Of a stretch of 64,000 nucleotides of DNA, positions 11,732 through 23,959 are shown piece after piece. The notes beneath the pieces are model-generated. The model saw only the letters and a program-made list of their open reading frames with translations, did not search any database and was not told where the DNA came from. A program made the position numbers and the translations under genes. This DNA is from Dactylonectria macrodidyma. Its lineage: Eukaryota > Ascomycota > Sordariomycetes > Hypocreales > Nectriaceae. Every line of letters begins with the position of its first letter. Positions within the stretch are counted from its first letter, which is position 1. The stretch is from assembly GCA_020744425.1 (NCBI GenBank), contig JAGMUV010000012.1, positions 248,001 through 312,000 on the forward strand, given 5' to 3'.

Positions 11732-12957
11732 ATGGATAATAAGGCTGTTTGGCTTAACGGTCCCGGAACGGTGCCTCTTGTCGGCCCGGCGCCGGTTCCA
11801 GAGCCTAGAGAAGGTCAACTTCTCGTCAGAGTATGTTCAGTCCAGGACTATTGGCCTCTTAGGTGAAGTTGTATTGACACCCTTGACCCAGGTGAAAGCG
11901 GTTGCAGTCCAGCCAGGGGAGTGGAAGATCCAAGCAGGCATTATTCCGATTCCGTTGAAGTACCCTACCATCATCGGGGGTTAGTATTGATTCTTTCAGT
12001 CTGCCAACTTCTTGCCTATCTCCACGGCACATCACTCACCGTTGGTGCATCTCCAGTGTCCTTGTCAGGCGTCGTGGAGAAAGTCGGCCCTGGAGTCAGT
12101 CGTTTCCGTCCAGGAGACCGCGTTGCCAGTAACAGCACAGGCGTTCTCCGCAACGACGCCCAGTTTGGAGCGTACCAGCGTTTTGCCCTCGTGCCGCAGG
12201 CGTTGACGTCAAAGGTGAGCTCACATGACCCCAGCCGCCTCTCTGGGCCATGAGACTAAAGTATACTACCTGGTCACAGATCAGCGAGACTCCCTTTGAA
12301 GATGCAGCTTCCCTGGCGACTGCATACGGGCCAATGAGTGCCCTGTTCCTCCACCTAGGCCTTGAACGACCCTCTGGGGGGACTGAAGTTGCCAAAAAGG
12401 ACGAAAAGGTGCTCATCTGGGGAGTGTCATCCTCCTTCGGCGCCATTTCGGCCGAGATTGCCAAGATAGCTGGTTACACGGTCGTCGGCACTGCTTCCAG
12501 TCGCCATGCGGAGCTGGCAAAGACAGTCGGTATAGCTTATTTCGCAGACCGGCACGCACCCTCCGTCGTCGAAGATGTTGCGGCTCTAGGCCCTTTCAAG
12601 GCCGTCCTAGGTGCCGCAGACTCGGCGGAGGATCAAGTGAAGATTGGCAAAATCTTGGCTGCTCAGGGTGGTGGACACTTCCTGTCCACTATGGGTGTAC
12701 GTCCCGGAGTGGATTTGCCCAATGGCGTGACGGGCTCGTTCCGGCAGTTCCTAGACGACTATCTCGAGCCTGGGAAGAAGGAATTCACCGAATGGGTTTG
12801 GTGGGGCTTCTTGGAGAATGCGTTTGCTGCCAACAGTCTCAAAACGATTCCACTCGAGGTCAAAGGTGGTTTGTCGAAAGTCGTCGAGGCTTGGGACCTT
12901 CTGCAGCAGGGGAAGGTAAGCGGCAAAAGGCTTATTATACTGCCTGAAGTAGAGTAA
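11732..12957 (+). CDS. MDR-superfamily oxidoreductase (enoyl-reductase / zinc-type alcohol dehydrogenase-like)
   Basis: Model: join(11732..11830, 11892..11979, 12057..12214, 12280..12957), 340 aa; introns of 61, 77 and 65 bp. Splicing yields LLVRVKAVAVQPGEWKIQ, TIIGVSLSGVVEKVGPGVSR and ALTSKISETPFEDAASLA, all typical of the medium-chain dehydrogenase/reductase family. The GroES-like substrate domain comes first, then a Rossmann domain with the cofactor strand VLIWGVSSSFGAISAEIAK and GTASSRHAELAK. The catalytic-zinc ligands of true alcohol dehydrogenases are not obvious, so an NADPH-dependent enoyl reductase or quinone oxidoreductase role is more likely. Trans-acting enoyl reductases of polyketide clusters belong to this group, but no PKS is visible here. 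Cytosolic, no targeting signal. Confidence 0.85.
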
Positions 12958-13534
12958 CAATCTGGTGAAGCGGGGTCTATTGGATTGGTCCGTGGGTTCA
13001 ACACCAAGGAAGATTTATTAAGGGAGGTCTCAGAAGGGGATTTAACATCATCATCAACAACATCATGACTTTCACAGGCAGACAGGTCTTTATTTTTCTT
13101 TGGCGTCTTTGTTCTTCTAGTCATGTAGCTATTCCAAAATTGCCTCTGTCCCTTGTATTGACAGGGGAGGCAACCCCGGAGGGGTTGCGCACAGGGCCCT
13201 GGGGAACGAAAGGTTTGAGGTCAGAGTAAAGTAGGATTTTTGATAGTACATGTTAGGTATAGAGGTTAAGCGGCATTTTCTATTTTGTGGCTAGATAATA
13301 GGCTAAATGTTATCTTAGTTTATTTTCCTCATGAGGATATTTAAGCAGAATATCATTCATATTATTATTTCATTTCCAGAATTTTTTAGTAGGGTAATAG
13401 CTTTAATATAGCCGGTTTGGCAAATCTGATAGTAAAGTAACAATTAAATTAAAGGCAGGCGTCAAAGGGTTTATCAAGGCAGGAGCCTGCCTAGTAGTAT
13501 TTAGTTCGCTAAAGGAAGATAGTAAGGTTAAGGC
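12958..13534. other. AT-rich intergenic left flank of hAT copy A
   Basis: AT-rich sequence (about 13220-13500) with no open reading frame of note and no matching partner for the bases at the hAT junction. It may be RIP-mutated repeat DNA. Confidence 0.4.
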
Positions 13535-16500
13535 CAAGGCTCGAACCCACTACACTGTAAATCCACGTGGACCACATATAAGTGGCCCATCTCTATTACA
13601 TCCACTTGTCGGCGCTCAGATTACGTAATAATCCACTACACTTGGACACGAAAGTGGATGTAATGGAGTGGATTTAGGTGGATTTAGGTACAGTGGGATA
13701 TTCCCTGACCCTACATGGTTCATAGTACTTATTTTTGTATATGACTGCCCATTAAATCGAGGTACCTGGACCCAAGTTAGCCGAGGTCGATCACCCCTAC
13801 AGCTAATCTAATAATATTGACGAGAAACTACCCCTATTGAGTGCGTTTTCTACAGATTTCCTGCTTTGTTTTTGCCAAAAAAAAAAAATTGATGTCAGCC
13901 AACCAGCCAGGCCAACCAGGCCAACAGCAGCAGCTCGAAGACCGTCTTTTTCGCCATTTCAGAGGCTGGAATTGGTCAGAACGCGCTCGTGATACTAGCT
14001 CTTGGCTGTGGGACTTTGGCTATGATATTCAACGTCATGGCTTACGCAAATGGGCTTGCAAGGACTGTATCCTCGGAAATCGTCCCATTATCGCGAGTTT
14101 TACCTCTTCAGGTCTCCAGAACGCGGCAAATCATCTATGGCGTGAGCACAAAACACCAGCACCAGAGGGAGAGAAAAAGAGCACAGCACAGCTCAAATCC
14201 GAAGGCGCACTGAAATCGAACCAGCCGACTATTGCCTCTGTTTTGAAACTGGACGTCAACAAGCCTACGGAACAGAATATCGCGAATAGCTTCATCTCAC
14301 GCTTTGATAAGCAACATTTTCAGCGTATGCTAGTCGAGTTAATCGTCAGTAGCAACCAGTCATTTTCCTTCGCCGAGAACCCCATCCTCCGAGAAATCTT
14401 CGACTATTTGAGTCCCTCCGTTTCCATCCAACACGCCAACTTGACTGCCACGGCTGTCCGATATAAGATAATTCAAGAGTATAACCGCCACAAGCAGACG
14501 GTTATCGAGGTGCTGAGGAACTCCCCTGGAGCCCTTCATATTTCATTTGATGGCTGGACGTCTCGAAATAAGCTTGCCCTCTACGGTATTGCTTGTTTTT
14601 TCAGAGACGAGAAGAATCGGCCATGCAAAATCATGATTGGAGTTCCAGAGGCTCATCGTCACTTCGGCTCAACGATCGGTGGGGAGGTTCTCGACGTCCT
14701 ACACACTCTTGGCGTGGGTCCAGAGAAGGTTGGCTATTTCACGCTTGACAATGCAGAAAACAACGATACTGCTATGGAGGTCATTGGTGCTGAACTTGGG
14801 TTCGATGGCCGACTGCGCCGAGGACATTGTATTGGCCACACAATTAACTTATCAGCCAAGGCGCTCTTATTTGGCAAAAACGCCGACGCGTTCGAGAAGC
14901 AATTGTCAGGCGCAGAAGCGTTATCTGATACTGAATACGCTCAATGGCGCAAAAAAGGACCAGTTGGCAAGTTACACAATATCGTAGTTGATGTGCGTAT
15001 TAGCCACCGGCTGATTTACTTGTTCAAGGAGGTCCAGAGGGTAAGCGGTTTAACTAAATCCTATTCGTCTCATATTAACTCGGTATATCTAACAGGACGA
15101 AATTAATCGCGCCACCACCCTTAAACTCCGATCGAAGAAACCACTCAAGCTAATTATCGACAACGACACGCGTTGGCTGTCACAACTCTACATGATCCGC
15201 AGGGCTCTACGGTTGAAAACCTCTATCGAACTCCTACTGATCAAGTATAAGGCGCAGTGGGAGGACGAAAATCGGTCTAAAAAGACTGGCCAAGTGACAC
15301 AAGCCAAGTTGGCGAAAAAACCACGCATCCTCCGAGACGAGAATCAGCTAACGGACAAAGACTGGGAGGTTCTTTACCATTTGGAGGCTATTCTGACTGT
15401 TTTTGAGACCGTGGTAAAGACGCTTGAGGGTGATGGACACATCCGCAGGCGTAAGCAAGGCTGGACTGGCTCCTATGGCAATATCTGGGACGTGGTGCTT
15501 GGCTATGAGTTGCTGCTTAACACACTGGAAGAATATAAGCAGCTTGCTGCTGATTTTCCTGATCCAGAGCACTTCCGCATCGGAATCAACCTTGCTTGGG
15601 ATAAGCTGGATGAATATTATCGGCGGCTGGACGAGACGCCCATCTACTATACGGCTATGGCGCTCCATCCAGCTTATCGTTGGGACTGGTTTGATGAAAC
15701 GTGGGCTCATAAGCCTAGCTGGGTTGAAAAGGCAAAAGAGATGGTTGCCGACGTCTGGCTGTCCGATTACGCTCATCTCGAGGTTAGAACCAGCAGCAGC
15801 AGAGGCGACGACGAGCCACCGGCAAAAAGACCTCGGTTTTTCAACCCCTTCGAGAAGAACAGTCGTCTGCCAAGCTCAAAACCAGCATACGCAGCAATTA
15901 TTGTTGGTGACGAGTACCAAGCGTGGCGGACGGATCGTGAGGCCAGCGACGGCGACGTTCGTGATCCAATTGGTTACTGGATAACTAAGCAAAGCAGATA
16001 TCCTCGGTTATCCAGGATGGCCTTGGACTTCCTGACGATCCAGCCGATGTCAGCCGAGTGTGAGAGGTTATTTTCAGCCGCTGGCAAGATGGTCTCGGGG
16101 TTGCGTACGAACCTAGATGCTGAGATTATCGCCATTTGTCAAGTTTTACGCTCTTGGTACCGTGCTGGCCTTATCAAGGACCTGGATCCATTGCTTAAGT
16201 CACACCTCGAAAGTAAGCTGGATGCCGGCTGCGTGACTCTAAGCGAGGACGAGCTGGCACTTGCTGAGTCAAAATGGCTATTGGAGGGCGAGAACAGCGC
16301 CAGCGAGGTTGACGATTCATCACAGCAGCAAGAGGCTGAAGAGTTAGTGTCAACGTCTGAAAGTGAGGCTGAATAGGCGTCGACGAGGTTGTGAAGAGCC
16401 TCAAAGATCCACTATAAATCCACTTATAAATCCACGTGTGTACATCCATTCCACTCCGGTCGAAAGTGTGCTACATCCACTTTGTAATTGCCTAAAAATG

Positions 16501-16556
16501 GTCCATCCACTCTACTTGGCCCAAAAGTGGAGTGGATGTAGTGGTTCCGACCCTTG
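13535..16556 (+). mobile_element. hAT transposon, family 1 copy A (complete, 3.02 kb)
   Basis: Boundaries come from comparison with the inverted second copy (27965-30987): identity starts at CAAGGCTCGAACCCACTACA and stops at the near-inverted TGTAGTGGTTCCGACCCTTG. The termini are imperfect inverted repeats of about 20 bp. Subterminal zones (about 13560-13690 and 16400-16540) are packed with the short motif ATCCAC/GTGGAT in both orientations, likely transposase binding sites. No 8-bp target duplication is present (GTTAAGGC on the left, CTATGGCA on the right), unusual for such a young element. The transposase gene is intact. Confidence 0.85.
13892..16376 (+). CDS. hAT family transposase, intact (copy A)
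   Basis: Model: join(13892..15040, 15096..16376), 809 aa. The 55-bp intron (GTAAGC...CTAACAG) joins KEVQR to DEINRATTLK. The ATG at 13892 follows a run of A; the open frame extends 17 codons upstream without another ATG. Domains: BED-type zinc finger with C56, C59, H81 and H86; RNase H-like hAT core with DGWTSRNKLALYG, VGYFTLDNAENND and DNDTRWLSQLYMIRRA; and the C-terminal hAT dimerisation motif (RYPRLSRMALDFLTIQPMSA, ECERLFSAAGKMVSGLR). It would excise and reinsert the element by cut-and-paste in the nucleus. The inverted copy differs by about one residue, so both may be active. Confidence 0.93.
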
Positions 16557-16715
16557 CTATGGCAGCCTATAGGGGTCGCTGTTGCAAAACCCCAAAATTC
16601 GCCATTAAGGGGCCAAATTGGGTTAGCGGCATATCTCCAAGGCCCCGCAGTACATTGCTCCTTGTACCTCAGCCCACGTTCCTTGAATTTTTGGGAGGAT
16701 ATGGTCACAGCAACA
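16557..16715 (+). repeat. Dispersed repeat fragment (partner at 38920-39062)
   Basis: This segment and the reverse complement of 38920-39062 share several blocks in order: TGGCAG..TATAGGG..GCTGTT, CCAAATT.GGTT, and GGCCCCGCAGTACATT followed by TTGTACCTCAGC. It starts directly at the right end of hAT copy A, so the hAT sits at the edge of this repeat. The family is not recognised and no coding capacity is visible. Confidence 0.6.
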
Positions 16716-17307
16716 AGTCAGCTGCAGAACGGCGGGGTCCATCTCTAATCCATTCAAAGCGACATCAGGCATCGGCATGACGGCCGGAGTGAAAATTGCC
16801 ACTGATCAATTATCCTCATTCTCATCTTCCTCGTCCTCGTCCGGCTGACTGAGCTGCTGAGCATTGAGTTAGTAGTTGAATTGCATCTGAAGACTTTCGC
16901 TCACAATCCAGACAGCCCCAGCGATAGCCATGAATCTCCAGGCACTGGGTCGAATCAATCCTCGGCCCTTCTTGACTATAGAGTTCCTGCTAGGCGAGTC
17001 CCTAACCACCGTGTCGGCGGTTATAATTTCACTTCTGGTGACGGGATTGGATGTAGGTATGATATAGGAACGCTGTTAACCACTGGCTTTTCCACCGCCG
17101 TGGTGATCCGGGTTGGAAGGGATCTGGGGTCTGTAATTCCGGATAGCGGCTTCATCCTGTCCCAAGTTGGGAAGGTACCACCAACAAAACCCCTGACGCT
17201 AGGCCGCTGCGGGCCAGTATCATCACAGTAGGTTCAACTTAAGAGTGAGGCCACGCCCCCTTTTCTTATTAGAGCCAAGAACATTCCCCCTAAACTCACC
17301 GCCAGCA
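16716..17307. other. Intergenic / 5' flank of integrase-core pseudogene
   Basis: No gene recognised. Frames of 60-116 codons lack motifs. It may include the 5' end of the transposon carrying the following pseudogene, but no inverted terminal repeat was found. Confidence 0.35.
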
Positions 17308-19032
17308 ATGGCACGCCCACCCAATCCAATCGATCAACACCGTGACTACATCACCCACCTCTACCTTAACGGTGTCTCTCGAAGCAGGATTCAGTATAAG
17401 CTTCGGAAGCGTTCCCATATCGCCATCAATCTCAGCACAATCTCTCGCCGAATCGCAAGCTGGGGTCTCCCGCGCCAGCAGGCCCGCACCAAAGAAAGTC
17501 CAGAGCTCATAGAGGCCACTCGCGACCTGATATTTCGCATTGGGCTTACCGAGAAGCAGACGCTGAGCGTTCTACAGAGACAGGGCTGGCCGATCACGAA
17601 ACGAGGTCTGAAGCGCATCAGGCTACACCCAGACCGCCACTAGCTACGCAGGCTTAATAGCGATGAGGAGCGCCTCGCCCTGCTGGAGAAGACAGAGCAA
17701 GTCATTATTGAAATGACGTGACGTTCTAATGCTATTGCGGGTTATGGCAGAAACCTTCTCCAGCCGTATCTTCGTCAGCAAAAGCAGCTCTGGGTACCAA
17801 GGGACCCTCTCTTTAAGATATACAAAATCATGTTCCCAAATGAGGTCGAGATCCGGAAAAGGATGTTTCGGAGGAAGAAGGGACAGTTCCTTGTGCCAGG
17901 GCCAAATTACCAGTAGTGCATTAACAGCCATGACAAGCTCAAAGCATATGGATTCAAGATCTATGCCGCAATCAACGCTTACTCACGCAACATAATCTAG
18001 TTCTATATTAGCCACTCTACTACAACTGCTTTGAGCGTCTTGAAGCAGTACTTAGCTGCATGCAGCGCATACGGCTTCCGGCCATGGTATGTGCAGGCAG
18101 ACAGAGGCAGCGAAACGCCACTAGTGGCAGTAGCCCATTGGAACTTTGCTTTGGCCGCAGACGGGCGGGTGGAGTGGAATGGGCAGGTCTTCCAGCAAGG
18201 GAAACGCCTAAAGGATTCCTACAAGGCGGCACCGAGTACAAAGAACGTCAAGATTGAGAAATGGTGGGAGAGCATGCTGCATGTCTCATCTCAGCAGTGG
18301 GTGGACTACTTTGGAGAACTCGCCAGGGATGGGGACTTCGACGGCGACATGTTAGAAGATCAGATCGCAATCTACGCCGTATTTGAAGATTTATTACGCC
18401 AAGAACTTTTCGACTTTGTGGAGGCGTGGAATCTTCATCGAATTCGACTTCAGAAGAACCGCCCCTATGTGGTCCACGGCCAGCCCTGGATGAATTACCA
18501 CTACCCGGACCCAGACAAGGCATGCAACTGGGGCATCCCCATTGACCGTTCTGTTCTAGCTGAAATGGAGCGGCCATTGGCTGAGATCGACATTAGCACC
18601 TGTTTGGAGCCAGAGACAAAGGATTGGTGTCGCCAAGTTCTCAACGAAATGGGCTACGACAACGTAGCCCTTGGGACTCCCCAGGAGTTGGACAAGTTGC
18701 GGCCTTTTAAGCGTTTCTATCTTGGTCTTCGAGACAGAATCATTCAACACATCGAAAGTGGCCGGCAGCCTGTGCTGGCATATCATAAAGCGCCAACCGG
18801 AGGCGTTGCTAAATATGTAAGGCGTCCCCTTTCGTCCCGAATTGCACAATCTAAACGCATATAGCAAGCATTATACGAGCGAGCAAATCAAGCCTGCCAG
18901 GATGAACTTGGAGATGGGGAACCAGCAGAGCAACCGCTTGTTGAACTAGGATATGAGGACGAAGAAGGAAACGATGTGGAGGGAATAAGTAATGAGGAGG
19001 ATAACGAGATTTCGAATGGGGAGCTCGAGTAG
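17308..19032 (+). pseudogene. Integrase-core (rve-like) transposase-derived gene with five premature stops
   Basis: One frame runs from ATG 17308 (MARPPNPIDQHRDYITHLYL) to TAG 19030-19032, 574 codons, broken by TAG 17641, TGA 17719, TAG 17914, TAG 17998 and TAG 18862. The order fits an integrase-core protein: N-terminal helix-turn-helix (SRSRIQYKLRKR, INLSTISRRIASWGL), YAAINAYSRNI at the first catalytic position, VQADRGSETPL at the second, then STKNVKIEKWWESM at the glutamate, and a C-terminal region with NRPYVVHGQPWMNYHYPD. At the first position Asn (AAC) replaces the usual Asp (GAC), a G-to-A change. Stops at W or R/Q positions and the D-to-N loss fit RIP or a C-to-T process. An acidic tail ends the protein. 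Not functional as read. Confidence 0.75.
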
Positions 19033-19210
19033 TTAATCCTTCCTTTTCATTATTTGTTTACTAGACTCATTTAAGAGGGAGGTTACTGCGCTAGGCCGCT
19101 GGTGACCGGGAGCGGGATCACTGCAGTGGGCCTCGGTAGGCTCACGACGCTGGGCGTCATCGCGAGTTGCAGATTCGTTAGGCAATTGGGATTTCATTGC
19201 GGTGCAAGCG

Positions 19211-19515
19211 CAGGGATGGACATCGAACGAACGGGAATCGAATCGATAGATTCATTCGATGCCAAGTCTTACGAATGTCGAATCGAATTTCTTGGCATTC
19301 GATTCGATGTCGAATCTGCGGCGCGCCCATTCGATTCGCATCGAATCGAATGTGACATGTCCTGTTCGATGTTCGAATGTATCGATTCGAATGTGGGGCA
19401 TCCCATTCGACATTCGAACCGTACAGGTCACCATATGATTCGACATCGAATCGATCGCCCCCACCCGTTCGATCGAAAATCGATCGATTCGGTCGAACAG
19501 AGAGACGCGATGTGC
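19211..19515. repeat. Left subterminal palindromic array of hAT family 2
   Basis: About 300 bp built almost entirely of overlapping ATTCGA/TCGAAT words in both orientations, many forming self-complementary TCGATTCGA or ATTCGAATC units, so the strand can fold into many small hairpins. Such dense motifs near the ends of hAT elements are typically transposase binding sites. The stretch after the 14-bp terminus aligns with the fragment at 33044-33178 (ATAGATTCATTC, CCAAGTCTTACGAATG, ATTCGATTCG). Confidence 0.8.
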
Positions 19516-19559
19516 GAATCATGACCAAGGGGTGGATTCAGCGCGATTCGCAGACGCGT

Positions 19560-21056
19560 TAAGAGGCCCCTGCCACTCTCCTCGACGCGACAAGTGCAAC
19601 GCGATCAACGCTGACAACAATTCATCTTAATGCTAAGATGTGTTAGCAAGTACATAACATGACCCTAAAAGCCCATAGCATGCTAGGTACCCTGCAACTA
19701 CAGTAATCATCCCTGTCACGACACTGTCTAACCGCCCCCCAGCCCGGAACGGATTAACGCGCCGGCCACCGCGAATTGCCAACAGGTTTACCAGTTGGGA
19801 AGGACTCCCATGGTCACAATCCCGACAAACAACCCACCAGCAGGTGCTTTACAGGAATGTAACGGACAACCCAATTTTAATCTTGTAATAAAACACTGTG
19901 TCGGTTTCTATGAGGAATATATATTTGTCGCGTGGGGTGGTTGAAGTATGAGTTATTGTTGCTGTAAAATACAACCTCCCAAGTTAGGAGGTACCAAGGT
20001 CGTCATATAAAGTAGGTGGGGCTTACAGTAGTTTTTAACGCAGGAGTATAGGGTATGTTTGTCCCAGTAACAGGCCGCTATACAGAGAGGGGATCACCAA
20101 AAACACGCCGCTTTTTCTGCAGAATAATAGGAAGGAAGCAAAAAGAAAAGAAAAGGAAAACAAAAAAAAACTGTCTCCGTATTTCTCTACTAAAAAGCTT
20201 TTACTGATGCCAGCTTTGGCATGATCAGATGAATATGTCCGGCTCGAAGTTTTCACGCATTGGCGAGTATGGGATTCATGATCTTCCTGCCCCCCTCTTT
20301 AACTTTTTGGTTGTCTCGGGGACCTGCGCCTAAAGCCAGCTTTGCCTGTGAACCGATGTACCAGCGACTTCACAGGTTCATCCACTTAGAGCCTCAACTT
20401 CAAGTCCCCACCGTTCCGCCCCCTCACGTGAACCGTTTACGAAAATCTCAAGAATCCATTCTGAGTTGACGCCAGATTGGAATGAGCACAAATGCAAAGC
20501 CGGTATGGGGACTCGGCTGAGGAACGGGATGGCTTTTTTTCAAGGTTGGCCTGTAGTGATGCGTCTGTGCTTGTGGCATGAGCCAATAGGAGCCTCTGAC
20601 GCAAGTGGAACAGGGAATATATGGAATCTTACCCCACCGTCTGTGGACCTAATCAACGAGACCCCGATTTGGCTGGCTGCCAAGTACTGAGAGCTTGGTG
20701 GAGCGACACTTGGGAGAATCTCCGTACACCAATGGTCGGAACAAAGTTTGGCTTCTTACATACAATGGCGGCTTCACGCGCGACTCCCTCGCCTTGGGCG
20801 CGCCAGGTCGTCGTTCGCGCTGCTCGCGAATGCTTCATTAATCGCACAAGACTTTGCATGTTTAGCGGCAGTGGAGATGTCGCGAATTTCGCGTTGACGA
20901 CAAAATGGGCGTGATATACGCGTGTTATTGGCCTCAATGCCTGTCCAGTCAGTGATGGATGGATGGATTTAAGTTGAGCCTCAGTGCAGTCTCAATGGCT
21001 TCCAACAACCTCGACCCACGCGACCCATCTGTCCGACTAGCTAAACTAACTGCATC
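19560..21056. other. Non-coding internal part of hAT family 2
   Basis: About 1.5 kb between the left array and the transposase. No second gene was recognised; short frames are scattered over both strands. An A-rich stretch lies at about 20125-20170. It probably contains the transposase promoter and 5' leader. Confidence 0.4.
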
Positions 21057-23772
21057 ATGATGTCCTCCGAACCATTCTCTTTGAACCCTTCGTCCTGGAA
21101 TCAACCAGGCGTGATGGAGCGCGATGAATTCTCTTCTTCGCCAGCCGCCCCGTCTCCAGGAACCTCGTTACCAACGACGCCATCGCCCCGTCCTCGCGGG
21201 ACTGCCGCCGATTTTATTCAGGTCGATTGGACACTCTGGGGCCGCCAAGAGTGGGCCAAATGGCCCGGATTCGAGCGTTATACTGGCGGCCAAGACACGA
21301 GGGCATGGTGGCAACAATATGGGTATCGCGTTAAGGACCGTTCCACCTCGCGGCAGGGAAATAAGCTGAAGTGGATCTGCGCCGACTGCTTTGCCCGAGG
21401 TTTCAAGAAGAAGTCAGACTTCTGTTTCGTCTGCTCGACAGGAGTCGCCATCAGGAAACACCTACTCAAAGCCCACGGGATTCTTGTAAGTGTGTGCCTC
21501 TCCTCTACGGTTTGATAACATGCTGATTTGGCAGGCCCCGAACAAAGTTGTCAGCCCCGTGGGGGGCTCATTTCTAGATGACAGGACCATCACCGACTTC
21601 ATCGATGCCGACTTCAATAATCCCCACGACCAATTTCTTCTCAGCAAGCTGCGTGGAAGATTCAGCAGCAAAGGCCTCCGAGTACTCCTCCTCGACTAGA
21701 TTACCTACCATAACCTGCCGTTCAACATTGTCAATACCGAGCGGTTCCAGCGGATCCTTCTCTACGGCAATCCCCTCCTTGATGTGACCCACATTCCCTC
21801 TGCGAAGACGCTGCTTCGCATGCTCGAATCCGAGTATAGGGGTGCCGTTGGGCCGGTAACCGAAGTATTGCGCAGCGCTCGATCCCAGATTCATTTCTCC
21901 TTCGACGGTTGGACATCCAAGTCGTACACTTCGTTTCTTGGGATCAACGCTCAATTCATTGATAACCACTTTGTCCAACACCGAATCCTCCTTGGGCTTC
22001 GACCTCTCTCGGGCAGACACAACGGTGCTTCACTTGCCGATGAGGTCGCTGATACGCTCGCATTCTGGCAAATCAACGACCCGGACAAGGTTGGCTACTT
22101 CACGCTGGACAATGCTGCCAACAATGACACCTGCATGGACGATCTTGCCTTTGAACACGGCTTCTCAGCTGAAGAGCGACGGATCCGCTGCGCTGCGCAT
22201 ATCTTCAACCTTTGCGTGCGGGCAATGCTATACGGTTCGAAGCGAGAGAACTTCGCGGCAATCATCGCTGCCGATGGTGACGATCAAGATGACGATGAGG
22301 AGCTAGTTGATCAAGCTATCGACGAGGCACTGGATGTAGAGATGGAAGACGGCACGGATGAAGACTTTGAAGCGAACACTGCCGTTGGTATCCCAGAAGA
22401 GGACTTCCTATCATCCCACCCAGCCCCGGAGGAGATCAATGGAGCCACTTTCAGGGAGTACAGCCAGAACGGCGCCCCAGGAATGCTTCACAACATCGGG
22501 ATTCAGCTGCGAGCGACTACACAGCTGTACGAGCAGTTTCTTCAGTCTCAGCGCAAGGAATCCGGCCATGAATCAACACTTCACTGGGTCTTCAACAATG
22601 CCACCAGATGGAACTCGGACATGCGGATGATGGAGAGGGCCCTTCGTCTCCGCCCGGCTCTTAATACATTCTTCAATGACGTTCAGAACCGTTGGGAAAC
22701 TGAGGGCCTTTGTGACAAACCGAAACCGGCAGTTCTGCAATACCGCTTAAGTGCGTACGACTGGAAGGTTATCGAGGTGCTTGTCAAGCTTCTGAAGCCT
22801 TTTGAAATCGCCACCAAGCAACTTCAGGGCGACGGTATTCCCGACGCGAGGTCGACTTGTGGTAGTTTCGATGAATACTTCCCTGTCTTCGAGATCCTAC
22901 TTGACCACCTCGAAGGAGCTATCGAAGGCACAATCTTTGAAGAAGTTGAGGATCCAGTGAGCAAGGAGAAGAAGGACGTCGAAGTCGCCATCTACGACGG
23001 GCTCGATAGCAGAACCCGTAGATTGCTCAAGGTCTTTATCAAGCTCGGATGGAAGAAGCTGCACAAGTACTACAACCGTCTGACTAGCGCAGCTTATGTC
23101 GGCGCTGTTGTCTTCAACCCGGCGAAGAAGTGGCGCCTTCTCGATCAACTGTGGTCTCGAGTGCCTTCCCGTAAGGCCAAGGGTTGGCGATTAGAGTACG
23201 AATCCAAGCTCTTGGAGATCTGGGAGAGTTACAGGGAACGCGACGTTGACTACGAAGTCTTCGCTACATCTGACGAGGCCTCAATGGATTACATTGAGCG
23301 GAGACTTGCCAGGAGTGTAGCTGGGTCGCCATGCGCCCAGGGTTCGTCCTTGGCAGCGTCCAGTGCCCGCAAGAGCACCCGAAAGACGAAACACACGACA
23401 GCGGGAGCGACTGCTGATGACGAATATGCTCGGTACTGTGCTGAGGATGTTGTCAACAGTCACCACTACAGAAGCAGACCGATTGACTGGTGGAAAATCA
23501 ACAGGAATCGGTACCCGCGACTGTCTCTGATGGCGGTTGATATGCTCACCATCCCATCGTCGTCTGCGGAGAGCGAGAGGACATTTAGCAGTGCAGGACG
23601 TATGACGGCACCGTTGAGAAGCCGGCTGAGGAGGGAGATAGTGGCGATGGCTCAGTGCATTCGATCGTGGAGTAAAGCTGGGATCTACACGCCTTCACTG
23701 CCGCTGGTTAGCCTCAGTGATGATCAATGGGTTGACGCACTTGCGTCGCTGAAGGGGACGAGTGACATTTAA
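21057..23772 (+). pseudogene. hAT family 2 transposase with a single nonsense codon
   Basis: Model: join(21057..21485, 21535..23772). The 49-bp intron (GTAAGTG...TTGGCAG) joins KAHGIL to APNKVVSPVG. The frame would give about 888 residues but has TAG at 21697-21699 (codon 198), where DWITYHNLPF-like sequence expects Trp. BED-type zinc finger in exon 1 (WICADCF, then HLLKAHG); hAT core FDGWTSKSYTSFLGINAQF, VGYFTLDNAANNDTCMDD; an acidic insert near 22280-22400; C-terminal dimerisation motif RYPRLSLMAVDMLTIPSSSA, ESERTFSSAGRMTAPLRSRL. All other parts look intact, so the nonsense codon may be recent. A second ATG at 21784 would skip the zinc finger. Confidence 0.85.
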
Positions 23773-23959
23773 TCTGCCTAGTACCTGCCTTTGCACAATT
23801 GACGATGTTCTGCGATGTCTTATCTGAAGCCGTGATACCTTCTAAACCCGCTCTGCACCTCTCACCCCTCTTCTGTCTGGGTATGACGGCATGACGGCCT
23901 GGTGATGATGACAACGGTCCATTTGGTTCTAGGTCCTATTGGTGTTTCGGTCTCCGCCG

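Noticed and set aside
8689..12957. Complete secondary-metabolite cluster
   Set aside because: No polyketide synthase, NRPS or terpene synthase is visible in the window.
13527..16564. Target-site duplication for hAT copy A
   Set aside because: The octamers GTTAAGGC and CTATGGCA do not match, nor do those of copy B; swapping flanks between copies does not help.
19102..19562. Arg/Asp/Phe/Ser-rich frames in the TCGAAT arrays on both strands
   Set aside because: The palindromic words avoid stops in all frames; the frames have no protein character.
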